Source: CAYSLA01 sp964431685 (GTDB taxonomy: Bacteria; Armatimonadota; UBA5829). Taken from it: a stretch of 20,186 bases of DNA. Below, piece after piece: positions 6,794 to 14,461 of the stretch (position 1 is the stretch's first letter; the number at the start of each line of letters is the position of its first letter). The translations under genes and the position numbers were made by a program. The DNA is taken from NCBI GenBank assembly GCA_964431685.1, contig CAYSLA010000059.1, positions 1 to 20,186 of the forward strand, written 5' to 3'. A model generated the notes under the pieces. It had not been told where the DNA came from. It searched no databases and was given only the letters and a program-made list of their open reading frames with translations.

Positions 6794-8233
6794 ATGTTCA
6801 GCAGAGTTCTAACGGAAGACCAGATAACGAAGATACACGAATCGTCGCTTGCGATTCTGGAAGATGTGGGTGTGATCGTGCCTCACGAAGATATGCTCAG
6901 GCGTTTCGCGGACTCCGGGGCAAGGGTGGATTGGGACGGTCAGCGCGTGCGCATACCCGTTGATCTGGTCGAACGCTCAGTCAATCAGGCCGGCAAGCAG
7001 TTCACGCTGTATGGCAGGGACCTGTCGCGCACAGCCGCATTTGGCCAGGGCAAGCGCAACTACAACAGCATAGCTGGTGAGGCGTCCTGGGTCGACTGTG
7101 TGGGTGGGCAGAGGCGTTATGCAACTCTAAATGACGTGGCCGTGGCGTCGCGAGTCGGTGACGCGCTGGATGGGCTGACAATTGTTGGCGCGATGGCTGA
7201 CCCGTACGAGATACCAGCGAGCTATCGATGCGTGGAAGTGATGGCTACGATGATCAAGAACACGCTCAAACCGATCACGTTCTGGTTCTACGACAGAGCA
7301 TCGGCCGGGTATGCGGTTGACATGCAGATAGCGCTTCGAGGCAGTGTGGAAGCAGCAACGAAGTATCCCATCTGCTACCCGTTCCTTGAGCCGATAAGCC
7401 CGCTGAGGTTTCCGCACGACGGCATCGACCTGCTGTATGAAACCGCACGTATCAACGCTCCCGTCCCTATCGGCCCAATGGCGCAGACCGGTCTGTCCGC
7501 GCCCGGGACGCTCGCGGGCACAATGGTTGTGGAGAACGCGGAGATTCTTGCCGGGATTTGCATCACCCAGCTCATCCGGCGTGGGATGCCGGTGTGCTAT
7601 GGAGGCATCTGCCACGCTTTTGATATGCGGACCACCCAGATGATATTCTCCGGCCCCGAACAAGGCATCTTTGGTGTTGCGATGACTCAGATGGGCAAGG
7701 GCTACGGGCTGCCGGTCTACATCAACGTCGGACTGACCGATTCCAAACGCCCGGACGCTCAGGCTGGTATGGAGGCGGGAATCACGCTTGCGATGGGCGC
7801 GGCCGCCGGGGCCGACATCTTTGGGCACCTGGGCATCAGCGGAGTCGACCAGGCGTCATCTCTGAGCATTCTCGTGCTGCAAAACGAGGTTATATCTTAC
7901 GTCGAAAGTATGATGAGAGAGATCGACTTCAGCGACGAAGCGATCGGGCTCGACGTGATCAAGGCAGTTGGTCCAGGCGGATCGTTCATAGATACCGAGC
8001 ACACGGCGGAGCATTTCCGCAAAGAGCTGTGGTTCCCGCACCTGCTGGACAGGAACTACTATCAGGCCTGGCTGGAGAGCGAGGCCGCCAGCATGGAGGA
8101 ACGCTGCACTGATTGCGCGAATGATTTGATCAGCAGCCACGCCGTTGAGCCCCTGCCGCAGGATGTAGCCCGTGTGCTGGATGAGATAGTGGCGGAGGCG
8201 AAGGGAGAGTTGTGCGAGGACGGCGGAGCGTAA
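6794..8233 (+). CDS. MttB-family (non-pyrrolysine) corrinoid methyltransferase
   Basis: This 479-aa protein belongs to the trimethylamine methyltransferase MttB superfamily, whose members pass a methyl group from a quaternary or methylated amine to a corrinoid protein. Family features include the N-terminal LTEDQITKIHESSLAILEDVGV, VRIPVDLVERSV, the ALDGLTIVG segment, PISPLRFPHDG, and the barrel region VGLTDSKRPDAQAGMEAG near residue 310. The frame runs through with no internal TAG, so it is of the glycine-betaine-type (MtgB-like) group that lacks pyrrolysine. The substrate cannot be read and could be a betaine or another N-methyl compound. No corrinoid protein or reactivase gene is seen nearby. 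The ATG at 6794 has only a weak upstream site (AATAGG). It ends 20 nt before the next membrane-protein gene. Confidence 0.88.
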   Translation: MFSRVLTEDQITKIHESSLAILEDVGVIVPHEDMLRRFADSGARVDWDGQRVRIPVDLVERSVNQAGKQFTLYGRDLSRTAAFGQGKRNYNSIAGEASWVDCVGGQRRYATLNDVAVASRVGDALDGLTIVGAMADPYEIPASYRCVEVMATMIKNTLKPITFWFYDRASAGYAVDMQIALRGSVEAATKYPICYPFLEPISPLRFPHDGIDLLYETARINAPVPIGPMAQTGLSAPGTLAGTMVVENAEILAGICITQLIRRGMPVCYGGICHAFDMRTTQMIFSGPEQGIFGVAMTQMGKGYGLPVYINVGLTDSKRPDAQAGMEAGITLAMGAAAGADIFGHLGISGVDQASSLSILVLQNEVISYVESMMREIDFSDEAIGLDVIKAVGPGGSFIDTEHTAEHFRKELWFPHLLDRNYYQAWLESEAASMEERCTDCANDLISSHAVEPLPQDVARVLDEIVAEAKGELCEDGGA

Positions 8234-8253
8234 CCTGGAAAGTGAGGGGCGAA

Positions 8254-8832
8254 ATGGCAACAGAGGGTTATGATGACAGCAAGCTGTACCGCGTGAGGGT
8301 CCCGACATTGATAGTCGTGTACCAAGTGCTGGGTCTTGCTATGGCCATCGGCTTGGCCGCTCTGTTGGCTATGAGTCTGCTTACGATGTCTGCCAGAACT
8401 GCAGTACCGGGCAGACATCACGTATTCTTGTCGGCCTTGGTGTTTGTTGTCTTCTTAGTGGTCGCGATATTCGTGGCAATCGATATTGTGCGCAAGTTGT
8501 TGGAGATGAAGCGCAGCAGCATTCGCTTAGACTCTGACGATCTCACGTATACAGACTGGCGAAACCGGGCTCGAACAGTCCCGTGGTCTGCAGTTAAGTC
8601 GGTGCGCAAATGGAGGCTCGGGGGTCTTGAGTGGATCCCGCTCGCTGTCATCCAGTGCGACCAGGGGCCAATCAGGATGCCGTTCTGGCTGGAGTCCAGC
8701 GATGCCGCGATTAAAGAGGTAGTTCATCGCGCCGGGCTGGCGGTGTCCCACAAGAGTTGGTGGGTGACCACCTATGAGTCCAGGCCTCAATATGATATCG
8801 GTGACAAACTAACCGGGAGAATGAGCCAGTGA
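8254..8832 (+). CDS. Two-helix membrane protein with PH-like domain
   Basis: This is a 192-aa integral membrane protein of unknown function. Two hydrophobic helices lie at about 17-45 (PTLIVVYQVLGLAMAIGLAALL) and 56-80 (FLSALVFVVFLVVAIFVAI). They are followed by a soluble region, about 85-165, with the pattern of bacterial PH or YdbT-like domains: SSIRLDSDDLTYTDW, then RTVPWSAVKSVRKW, then a strand ending in IRMPFW. Such domains often define the ends of small membrane-tethered modules. ATG at 8254 is chosen because GAGGGG lies 4 nt upstream, and it starts 20 nt after the methyltransferase stop. The frame to 8212 is not needed. Its stop overlaps the start of the acetyltransferase gene, so the two are probably translated together. 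Confidence 0.65.
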   Translation: MATEGYDDSKLYRVRVPTLIVVYQVLGLAMAIGLAALLAMSLLTMSARTAVPGRHHVFLSALVFVVFLVVAIFVAIDIVRKLLEMKRSSIRLDSDDLTYTDWRNRARTVPWSAVKSVRKWRLGGLEWIPLAVIQCDQGPIRMPFWLESSDAAIKEVVHRAGLAVSHKSWWVTTYESRPQYDIGDKLTGRMSQ

Positions 8833-9380
8833 ACGAACCAGAACTGAATGTGGATATCATAGACGAAGACAAGGTAACATCAGATATCGACGTGGCGATC
8901 AGGCGTCTGCTGTGCGAGTGCTTTCCGGCCGACGTTGACACGTTTTCTGTCACTCGCCACTGGAACGGGTGTGCGCCGGCTTACAGCGTCGTGTACACCA
9001 GTGGCGGGGTTGTGCTCGGCCACATTGGGGTTGTTCTGAGAGAGATACTGTGTGGCGGTGTGCCGATGACTGTGGCCGGGGTAGGGAATGTTGCGGCTTC
9101 TCCAGAGAAGCGCGGGACCGGCCTGTCACAACGGCTGGAGTCCGCCGCAATGCAGGAGGCACACAGAAGGCGTGTGAGCTTCGCCATATTGTTCTGTGTG
9201 CCCCAACTGGAACGCCTATATTCATCCATGGGCTGGACTACGCACGTCGCCAGTGTTGTACTGCAGGACGCCCAAGGGCGGCCGGCTGCCATCCCAGACA
9301 AGAACATCATGATGGTCAAGCAGTTGGGGCCTGAGCCGTTCCCGGCGGGAGATGTTGATCTGCAGGGGCGGGACTGGTGA
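8829..9380 (+). CDS. GNAT-family N-acetyltransferase (NodA/AAC(2')-like layout)
   Basis: This 183-aa cytosolic protein has a GNAT fold. The acetyl-CoA-binding region is VAASPEKRGTGLSQRLESAAM at about 91-111, with the R/Q-x-x-G-x-G/A type signature (KRGTGLSQ), and later CVPQLERLYSSMGW (about 127-140) matches motif B. The earlier HWNG...YTSGGVVLGHIGVVLREILCGG resembles the arrangement in NodA and aminoglycoside 2'-acetyltransferases. The true acceptor is unknown and these names show fold only. It starts at GTG 8829, overlapping the previous gene's TGA by 3 nt, with GGGAGA upstream, which indicates translational coupling. Its TGA ends at 9380, exactly at the edge of the N gap, so the 3' end is unproven. 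Confidence 0.78.
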   Translation: MNEPELNVDIIDEDKVTSDIDVAIRRLLCECFPADVDTFSVTRHWNGCAPAYSVVYTSGGVVLGHIGVVLREILCGGVPMTVAGVGNVAASPEKRGTGLSQRLESAAMQEAHRRRVSFAILFCVPQLERLYSSMGWTTHVASVVLQDAQGRPAAIPDKNIMMVKQLGPEPFPAGDVDLQGRDW

Positions 9381-9480
9381 NNNNNNNNNNNNNNNNNNNN
9401 NNNNNNNNNNNNNNNNNNNNNNNNNNNNNNNNNNNNNNNNNNNNNNNNNNNNNNNNNNNNNNNNNNNNNNNNNNNNNNNN
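9381..9480. other. Assembly gap (100 N)
   Basis: Exactly 100 N, the usual convention for a gap of unknown size. It lies between the convergent acetyltransferase gene and the truncated alcohol dehydrogenase gene, so the distance between them is unknown. Confidence 0.97.
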
Positions 9481-9647
9481 AGCTGCCAGTCTGTGGCCAT
9501 TCTGTCGGCAGTGTGCAGATCGGTCCCACATACTCCGCAGGCCGCTATCTCAAGCAGTATCCGCCCGGGGCCCGGGTCGGATACCGGATTGTCCCGGACC
9601 TCAAAGAGCCAGGGTGATTTAACATAAGCTGAGCGATTGGGATGCAT
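9481..9647 (-). CDS. Zinc-dependent alcohol dehydrogenase, N-terminal fragment
   Basis: Only the first 55 residues remain before the assembly gap. MHPNRSAYVKSPWLFEVRDNP and the later CGVCGTDLH match the GroES-like start of medium-chain zinc alcohol or sugar dehydrogenases (threonine/sorbitol type). C40 in GVCGTD is the likely catalytic zinc ligand. The ATG at 9647 lies only 3 nt downstream of the SDR stop codon at 9651, with AGGATAAG upstream, so the two form an operon on the minus strand. The rest of the protein is lost in the gap, so the substrate and full length cannot be given. A polyol, sugar or threonine dehydrogenase are all possible. Confidence 0.72.
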
Positions 9648-9650
9648 CTC

Positions 9651-10418
9651 TTATCCTATTGCCTCTCTACCGCCGTCAACTCTGATGGTTGAAGCGGTGA
9701 TGTATTCGGACTCATCAAGCGCGAGGAAAAAGACCGCGTTAGCTATGTCCTTTGGTTCGCCCAAACGGGGCACCGGGTTCTCTTTGGCAAACGCCTCTCT
9801 GTGTTCGGGGACATCCCAGTGGAATGCGCCCATCTCTGTGTAGATGACGCCTGGGGCGACCGCGTTGACCGTAATCTTGTGCTTGCCAAGACCTTGTGCC
9901 ATCGTAGCCATCATCATCTTGACACCAGACTTAGATGCAGCGTAGTCAACCTGGGCGGTACCCGCCCTGATGGTGGCAAGCGACGTGATGAAAATGATTC
10001 TGCCGCCCTTGCCCTGCGCGATCATCTGCCTGGCCGCCGATCTGCTGGTAAAGAACGCTCCATTGAGGTTTATATCAATGGTCTTTCGCCACGTGGCTTC
10101 GTCTATGTCCATGAACTCGACGAACGGGCAAACCCCTGCGTTCGCGACCACGACATCCAGCGATCCAAGCTCCTTGGCCGTCCTCGCGATCATCGCGTCA
10201 ATCGACGCGCTGTCCACAACGTCGCAGTACATAGCGACAGCTTTGCTGCCAGTTTCGGCCTCGATACGGGCTGCCGACTCGCGCGCGTGCTCTTCGTTGA
10301 TGTCGGAGATGACGACGGTAGCGCCTTCGGTCGCAAGCCTGTGTGCTATTCCATAGCCGATGCCTCGGGCCGACCCAGTTACGACGGCTACCTTGCCTTT
10401 GAGCGGTGTTGGGTTCAT
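9651..10418 (-). CDS. Short-chain dehydrogenase (SDR), sugar-dehydrogenase-like
   Basis: This 255-aa protein is a classical SDR that should oxidise a sugar or alcohol with NAD(P) in the cytosol. TGSARGIG at 14-21 is the cofactor motif, ANAG is at 92-95, S146, Y159 and K163 form the catalytic set (YAASK), and the C-terminal VDGG is typical. The ANAGVCPF segment, INLNGAFF and VPRLGEP resemble L-rhamnose 1-dehydrogenase-type and related aldose dehydrogenases, which is suggestive only; FabG-like reductases share most of these. ATG at 10418 is chosen because GAGGA lies 7 nt upstream; the TTG at 10436 has no site. It is followed by a zinc alcohol dehydrogenase 3 nt later, a pairing common in sugar catabolism. 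Confidence 0.82.
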   Translation of the reverse strand: MNPTPLKGKVAVVTGSARGIGYGIAHRLATEGATVVISDINEEHARESAARIEAETGSKAVAMYCDVVDSASIDAMIARTAKELGSLDVVVANAGVCPFVEFMDIDEATWRKTIDINLNGAFFTSRSAARQMIAQGKGGRIIFITSLATIRAGTAQVDYAASKSGVKMMMATMAQGLGKHKITVNAVAPGVIYTEMGAFHWDVPEHREAFAKENPVPRLGEPKDIANAVFFLALDESEYITASTIRVDGGREAIG

Positions 10419-10458
10419 ATTCGATTCCTCACTCAAATGCTGTTGTTGGGGATATTCC

Positions 10459-10524
10459 TATGTTTCGCGGACGTTTGTCCCGAAGCAGGTTGGGCTGGTC
10501 TTCGGGGCACGCGCCCACGAAGCA
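10459..10524. repeat. Dispersed copy of the 80-bp hairpin repeat
   Basis: CTATGTTTCGCGGACGTTTG...CGAAGC and the later GGTCTTCGGGGCACGCGCCCACGAAG align with one unit of the tandem repeat at 1161-1344, with scattered changes and the same two hairpins. It occupies part of the 349-bp space between the SDR gene and the secreted beta-helix gene. I see no gene in that space. Confidence 0.8.
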
Positions 10525-10575
10525 TTCATCTGAGTCTTCTCCATCGCCCCGCATGTTTCCTTCTGCCGCGGTGTC

Positions 10576-10626
10576 CTTTCGACTCCGCCCAGGGACCGGG
10601 CTCGCGGTCACTGAGCGAAGTCGAAG
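10576..10626. repeat. Palindromic repeat with CTTCGAC/GTCGAAG arms
   Basis: CTTTCGACTCCGCCCAG at 10576-10592 and CTGAGCGAAGTCGAAG at 10611-10626 are near reverse complements around an 18-nt loop. This is a commonly seen type of genome-wide intergenic palindrome. Confidence 0.7.
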
Positions 10627-10693
10627 TTCCGTGCAATCGGGCGTCTTGGGCTAGAACACAACCAACGCTGCAAACTCCGTCACTGCCCTTCAT

Positions 10694-10723
10694 TTGACTC
10701 CAGCCGAGTCGATTTGATAGGGT
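10694..10723 (+). promoter_or_regulatory. Possible promoter for the secreted beta-helix gene
   Basis: TTGACT at 10694-10699 is followed after 18 nt by TAGGGT at 10718-10723. The -35 is good but the -10 matches at only three of six bases. Position fits a leader of about 38 nt before the ATG at 10768. Confidence 0.35.
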
Positions 10724-10767
10724 ATGTGAGTTTGCGAGCGTCGTCGGCTGGAAAGAGGCAGTCTCTT

Positions 10768-12273
10768 ATGTTGTACGCCAGAAGTTCTTTAGCGGCAACG
10801 ATGTCGGTCGTGGCAATGGCTGTGGGATTGTGTGCGGGCGCGTCCGTTGCTTCTATACTTTCCGACAGGCAAGTATCCGCACCGGCCTGTGCGGATCACT
10901 CTGACCCAAACGCGGCAGGCTCCCTTGCAGCCGCCATCGCCAGCATAGGTGGCAAGGCGGCTCAGATCACTCTGTTCGGTGACGGAATCTACGAAATCAA
11001 GAGCAGTATGACGGTTCCCAGGAATATCACTCTGCGTTTCGAGAACGGAGCCGTGCTGTCTGTGCCGGCAGGCATATCGCTTACGATTGACGGCGGGATC
11101 GAAGCCGGTATGCAGCAGATATTCTCGGGCGAGGGAACTGTGACGGGCAAGATCAAGGTTCCGTACACCTACCCGCAGTGGTTTGGCGCGGTCGGCGATG
11201 GCACTGCTGACGATACGCTGGCTGTTCAGCGCGCTATCGATCTGGCGTGTAGAAGCGGGGTGTTGTGCGTAAACCTGGCCAGCGGGAAGTACCGCATCAC
11301 CAGGACACTCGACTGCACGAACACCCGAGCTCTCGGAACCATCTCACGAGACGGGCTGAGAATCTTCGGTTCTTCGTTCGTGGGCACTGCTCTCATCGGT
11401 GAGACCGGCGACGGCCGCGCGGTAATCGAGACCAGCGGCAGCCAGTGGCTCACTCTGCATGAGTTCATGATCACTACCGGCAGGAACAATCCTAGCACTG
11501 TGGGCCTGTTCACCGGCGTGCCCAAGATCCTGCCCCAGTCACAGAACCAGACCTATCATCTCTATATAGGCTTGGGCGACGACCCTGCGGCCAACGACGG
11601 GCAGGGCTCGATAGCTGTATGGAACTTCGGCGCCGAAGAGCATACCTACGACAGGATGTACATCCACGCGAATCGTCCGGTTGTACTCTCAGCTTACAAC
11701 GGCTCGCAGGGGTTCACATACAAGAACTCGTACGTCGAGCTGCTGGAGGTCCATTCTCTGGGTGTGACGACGTTCACGGGCGAGTGCTTCCTTGCCTGCC
11801 TGAACAAACGGTTTCCCGCGGTGACGACCGTTGATATCAACTCATTACATATGCAAAACACCTACATTGGCGTGACTTTCGGCGCAGAAGGCAAGAACAC
11901 CTGTGCGTTTGATGTTCGCGGGGTTCTGGATGGCTTCACCTATGCCGGGACCATTGAAGGCTATGCCGGTTTCGCCAGAGTTGGCGGCAGTATCACCGGA
12001 GCCAATGTGACAGCGACGTTCGGCGGCTTGATCGATCCAACTGAGGCTGTACTTGTGATGGGTGACGCTGGCAGGATAGTCAACTCCGACATGAAGTTCC
12101 AGCATAACGAACAAGGCAAGCGCCCTATGTTCAGGCAGGAGAATCCGGAATCTAAGGCAAACGCACTGCTGAACACTACAATCAAGTCAAACCAGAGCCC
12201 TGAGTGGACAACGATGTCCGAGACAATGAAATCCAACTCGGTCAACTCTGAGGTGCTGGCAGCTCCGCGTTGA
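10768..12273 (+). CDS. Secreted parallel beta-helix protein (pectate-lyase-3-like)
   Basis: This 501-aa protein begins with a signal peptide (about 1-30: MLYARSSLAATMSVVAMAVGLCAGASVAS). Residues around 132-180 carry the PF12708-like start YPQWFGAVGDGTADDTLAVQRAID, then VNLASGKYRITRTL, which marks the first coils of a right-handed parallel beta-helix. The rest is made of short strand repeats such as GLRIFGSSF, VVLSAYNG and IVNSDMKF. Proteins of this fold cut or bind pectin and other acidic polysaccharides, but no catalytic residues can be assigned here. A role in extracellular plant-polymer breakdown is inferred. ATG at 10768 has AAAGAGG 9 nt upstream; the longer frame from 10714 would overlap the promoter. 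It is followed 60 nt later by a GH36 gene on the same strand. Confidence 0.78.
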   Translation: MLYARSSLAATMSVVAMAVGLCAGASVASILSDRQVSAPACADHSDPNAAGSLAAAIASIGGKAAQITLFGDGIYEIKSSMTVPRNITLRFENGAVLSVPAGISLTIDGGIEAGMQQIFSGEGTVTGKIKVPYTYPQWFGAVGDGTADDTLAVQRAIDLACRSGVLCVNLASGKYRITRTLDCTNTRALGTISRDGLRIFGSSFVGTALIGETGDGRAVIETSGSQWLTLHEFMITTGRNNPSTVGLFTGVPKILPQSQNQTYHLYIGLGDDPAANDGQGSIAVWNFGAEEHTYDRMYIHANRPVVLSAYNGSQGFTYKNSYVELLEVHSLGVTTFTGECFLACLNKRFPAVTTVDINSLHMQNTYIGVTFGAEGKNTCAFDVRGVLDGFTYAGTIEGYAGFARVGGSITGANVTATFGGLIDPTEAVLVMGDAGRIVNSDMKFQHNEQGKRPMFRQENPESKANALLNTTIKSNQSPEWTTMSETMKSNSVNSEVLAAPR

Positions 12274-12333
12274 TCTCTGGCGGTAACTGACCGACCTGGA
12301 GCCGTTCTTCGACAACGGAAATGGGGTTTGAAT

Positions 12334-14409
12334 ATGACACACGCGACACCCGAAAGACGATGCTCCTCAACGGTATATGAGGACGAAAACGCGTTTATGC
12401 AGGGTTGGCTGGCCGACATGCTTGACCACAAGAGGGCCGTCTTCTCTTTCCAGTTTGACGGCCGATCGTCGGAGGAGATTCTGGCGTCCCCGCCTTCTGA
12501 GCATACAACGGGTGACTGGGTTGATGGTGTTCGCCTCCATACTCTGATCTGGCGAGATGAGGCGACCGGACTGGTCTGCACACTCGAAGTCACCGAGTAT
12601 CGTGACTTCCCCGCAGTGGAATGGCTCGTCCGGTTCCGCAACGATGGCACAACTGATACGCCGGTTCTCTCGGATGTTCAAGCGGCCGACCTGTGCTGGA
12701 AAGGCTCTGGGCCCGGGTCTCCCATCCTGCACCGGGCACGAGGCTCAGACGAGCGCCCGGACGACTTCCAGTACATGAGCGAGGAAATGTGGGGGCTTCG
12801 CTCCACAGGCCGCACCGTCCGCATGACATCCGGCATCGGAGAAACGTGTATGGCTCAGAACCGAGACGGCCGATCCTCCGTTGAATGGCTCCCGTTCTTC
12901 AACCTTCAGACCGGTGAAGACGGGCTGGTCGTGGCCATAGGCTGGTCTGGGCAATGGGCCGCCGAGTTTGTTCACGATGGGCAGCAGAACGTGCGCGTCA
13001 CGGCAGGAATGGAGTACACGAACTTCAAACTGCATCCTGGCGAGAGCGTTCGCACGCCGAGGATCGTGCTCCTTTACTGGCGTGGCGAGCCCATCCACGG
13101 TCACAATATGCTTCGACAGTTTATACTGCGGCACCACACGCCCCAGCAGGATGGCAAGCCAATTCAAGCTCCGATATGCAATGGCTCCTGGGGCGGCACT
13201 AATACCGAGGGCCACTTGGAACTGATCAACACGATCGCGGAGCACGGTCTCGCTTATGACTACTATTGGATCGACGCGGGCTGGTATGGCACGTCAACCG
13301 AGCCGTGCCCCGATGTGTTCCACGGCGAGTGGTGGAGAGTAGGCGACTGGCGCGTCAACAGGAACTACCACCCGGAAGGATTGCGACCGATCAGCGACGC
13401 CATACACCGGGCGGGAATGAAGTTTCTTCTCTGGATCGAACCCTTGCGAGCGAACATGGGCACGCCCGTGACGGTGGAGCACCCCGACTGGTTCCTGACC
13501 CTTACCGGCGCACCCGCTGAGCCTGACGAAAGCCTTCTGCTCGACCTGGGCAATCCGGAAGCCAGGCAGTGGGCAACCGAAACGGTTTCATCTCTGATAG
13601 CCGAAAATGGAATCGACTGCTATCGCGAGGATTTCAACTTCTTCGGCAGCGGGCAGGCATTCATAGCCAGGGACACGACGGATCGGACGGGCATCACGGA
13701 GATTCGGTTCGTAGAGGGGCTGTACGCTTTCTGGGATGAGTTGCGCAGGCGGCATCCGAACCTGCTGATCGACAACTGCGCCAGCGGGGGCCGCCGAATC
13801 GACCTTGAGACCATAAGCCGCAGCATCGCTCTGTGGCGTACGGACTACAACTGCTTCCCAGACATCAACCCCGACGCATTTCAGGTTCATTCTTGCGGGC
13901 TGGCGTATTGGGTGCCTCTGAACGCCATCAGCCCGGCCGCCAGGATAGGCGACACATACCGGCTTCGCTCAGCTCTGTCAGCGGGACTCGTGTTTTCACT
14001 GGAAGAATTCGGCATGTCTGCCGTTCCCTCAGACGAGGCGAGTGCGTGGGCCTGGGTTCGCAAGATGATGGACGAGTACCGCCGAGCACGACCATACTGG
14101 TACGGAGATTTCTATCCACTGATGTCGTGCTCGCTTGCGCCGGATACCTGGATGGCCTGGCAACTGCACCGCTCTGACCTGGACGAAGGTGTTGTGCTCG
14201 CGTTCCGGCGGCCCGAGAGCCCGTTGGAAACGGCGTCATTCGATCTGCGTGGTCTGGGCACCGGTGCCGAGTACGACTTCGAGGACGCTGATTCGGGGGC
14301 TCAATGGCGTGCCTCGGCAGGCCAGTTGGCGAAACCTGGACTTCAGATCACCATCCCGGAGCGCCGACAGTCACGGATGCTGTTCTACAAACGTATTACG
14401 GCGGGTTGA
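12334..14409 (+). CDS. GH36-family alpha-galactosidase
   Basis: This 691-aa enzyme should hydrolyse terminal alpha-galactosides by a retaining mechanism in the cytosol; there is no signal peptide. The N-terminal half is the beta-supersandwich. The (beta/alpha)8 barrel starts near residue 300 with YDYYWIDAGWYG. WRVNRNYHPEGLRPISDAIH and LLWIEP follow the family pattern. D433 in CYREDFNFF is the expected nucleophile and D490 in DNCASGGRRID the acid/base. Their spacing of 57 residues is close to that in known members. ATG at 12334 is used; the TTG two codons earlier adds nothing. A weak GGGG precedes it. It lies 60 nt after the secreted beta-helix gene and may be co-transcribed, and it converges on the DUF262 gene. 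Related activities of GH36, such as alpha-N-acetylgalactosaminidase, are not excluded. Confidence 0.87.
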   Translation: MTHATPERRCSSTVYEDENAFMQGWLADMLDHKRAVFSFQFDGRSSEEILASPPSEHTTGDWVDGVRLHTLIWRDEATGLVCTLEVTEYRDFPAVEWLVRFRNDGTTDTPVLSDVQAADLCWKGSGPGSPILHRARGSDERPDDFQYMSEEMWGLRSTGRTVRMTSGIGETCMAQNRDGRSSVEWLPFFNLQTGEDGLVVAIGWSGQWAAEFVHDGQQNVRVTAGMEYTNFKLHPGESVRTPRIVLLYWRGEPIHGHNMLRQFILRHHTPQQDGKPIQAPICNGSWGGTNTEGHLELINTIAEHGLAYDYYWIDAGWYGTSTEPCPDVFHGEWWRVGDWRVNRNYHPEGLRPISDAIHRAGMKFLLWIEPLRANMGTPVTVEHPDWFLTLTGAPAEPDESLLLDLGNPEARQWATETVSSLIAENGIDCYREDFNFFGSGQAFIARDTTDRTGITEIRFVEGLYAFWDELRRRHPNLLIDNCASGGRRIDLETISRSIALWRTDYNCFPDINPDAFQVHSCGLAYWVPLNAISPAARIGDTYRLRSALSAGLVFSLEEFGMSAVPSDEASAWAWVRKMMDEYRRARPYWYGDFYPLMSCSLAPDTWMAWQLHRSDLDEGVVLAFRRPESPLETASFDLRGLGTGAEYDFEDADSGAQWRASAGQLAKPGLQITIPERRQSRMLFYKRITAG

Positions 14410-14461
14410 GTTCAGAAGCCCACCGCCAGGCCACCCAAGCGGCACGATGTGCTGCTAACGA

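Noticed and set aside
6794..8233. Pyrrolysine-containing MttB
   Set aside because: The frame is full length with no internal TAG, and the region around TDSKRPDAQAG has an ordinary sense codon, as in the non-pyrrolysine group.
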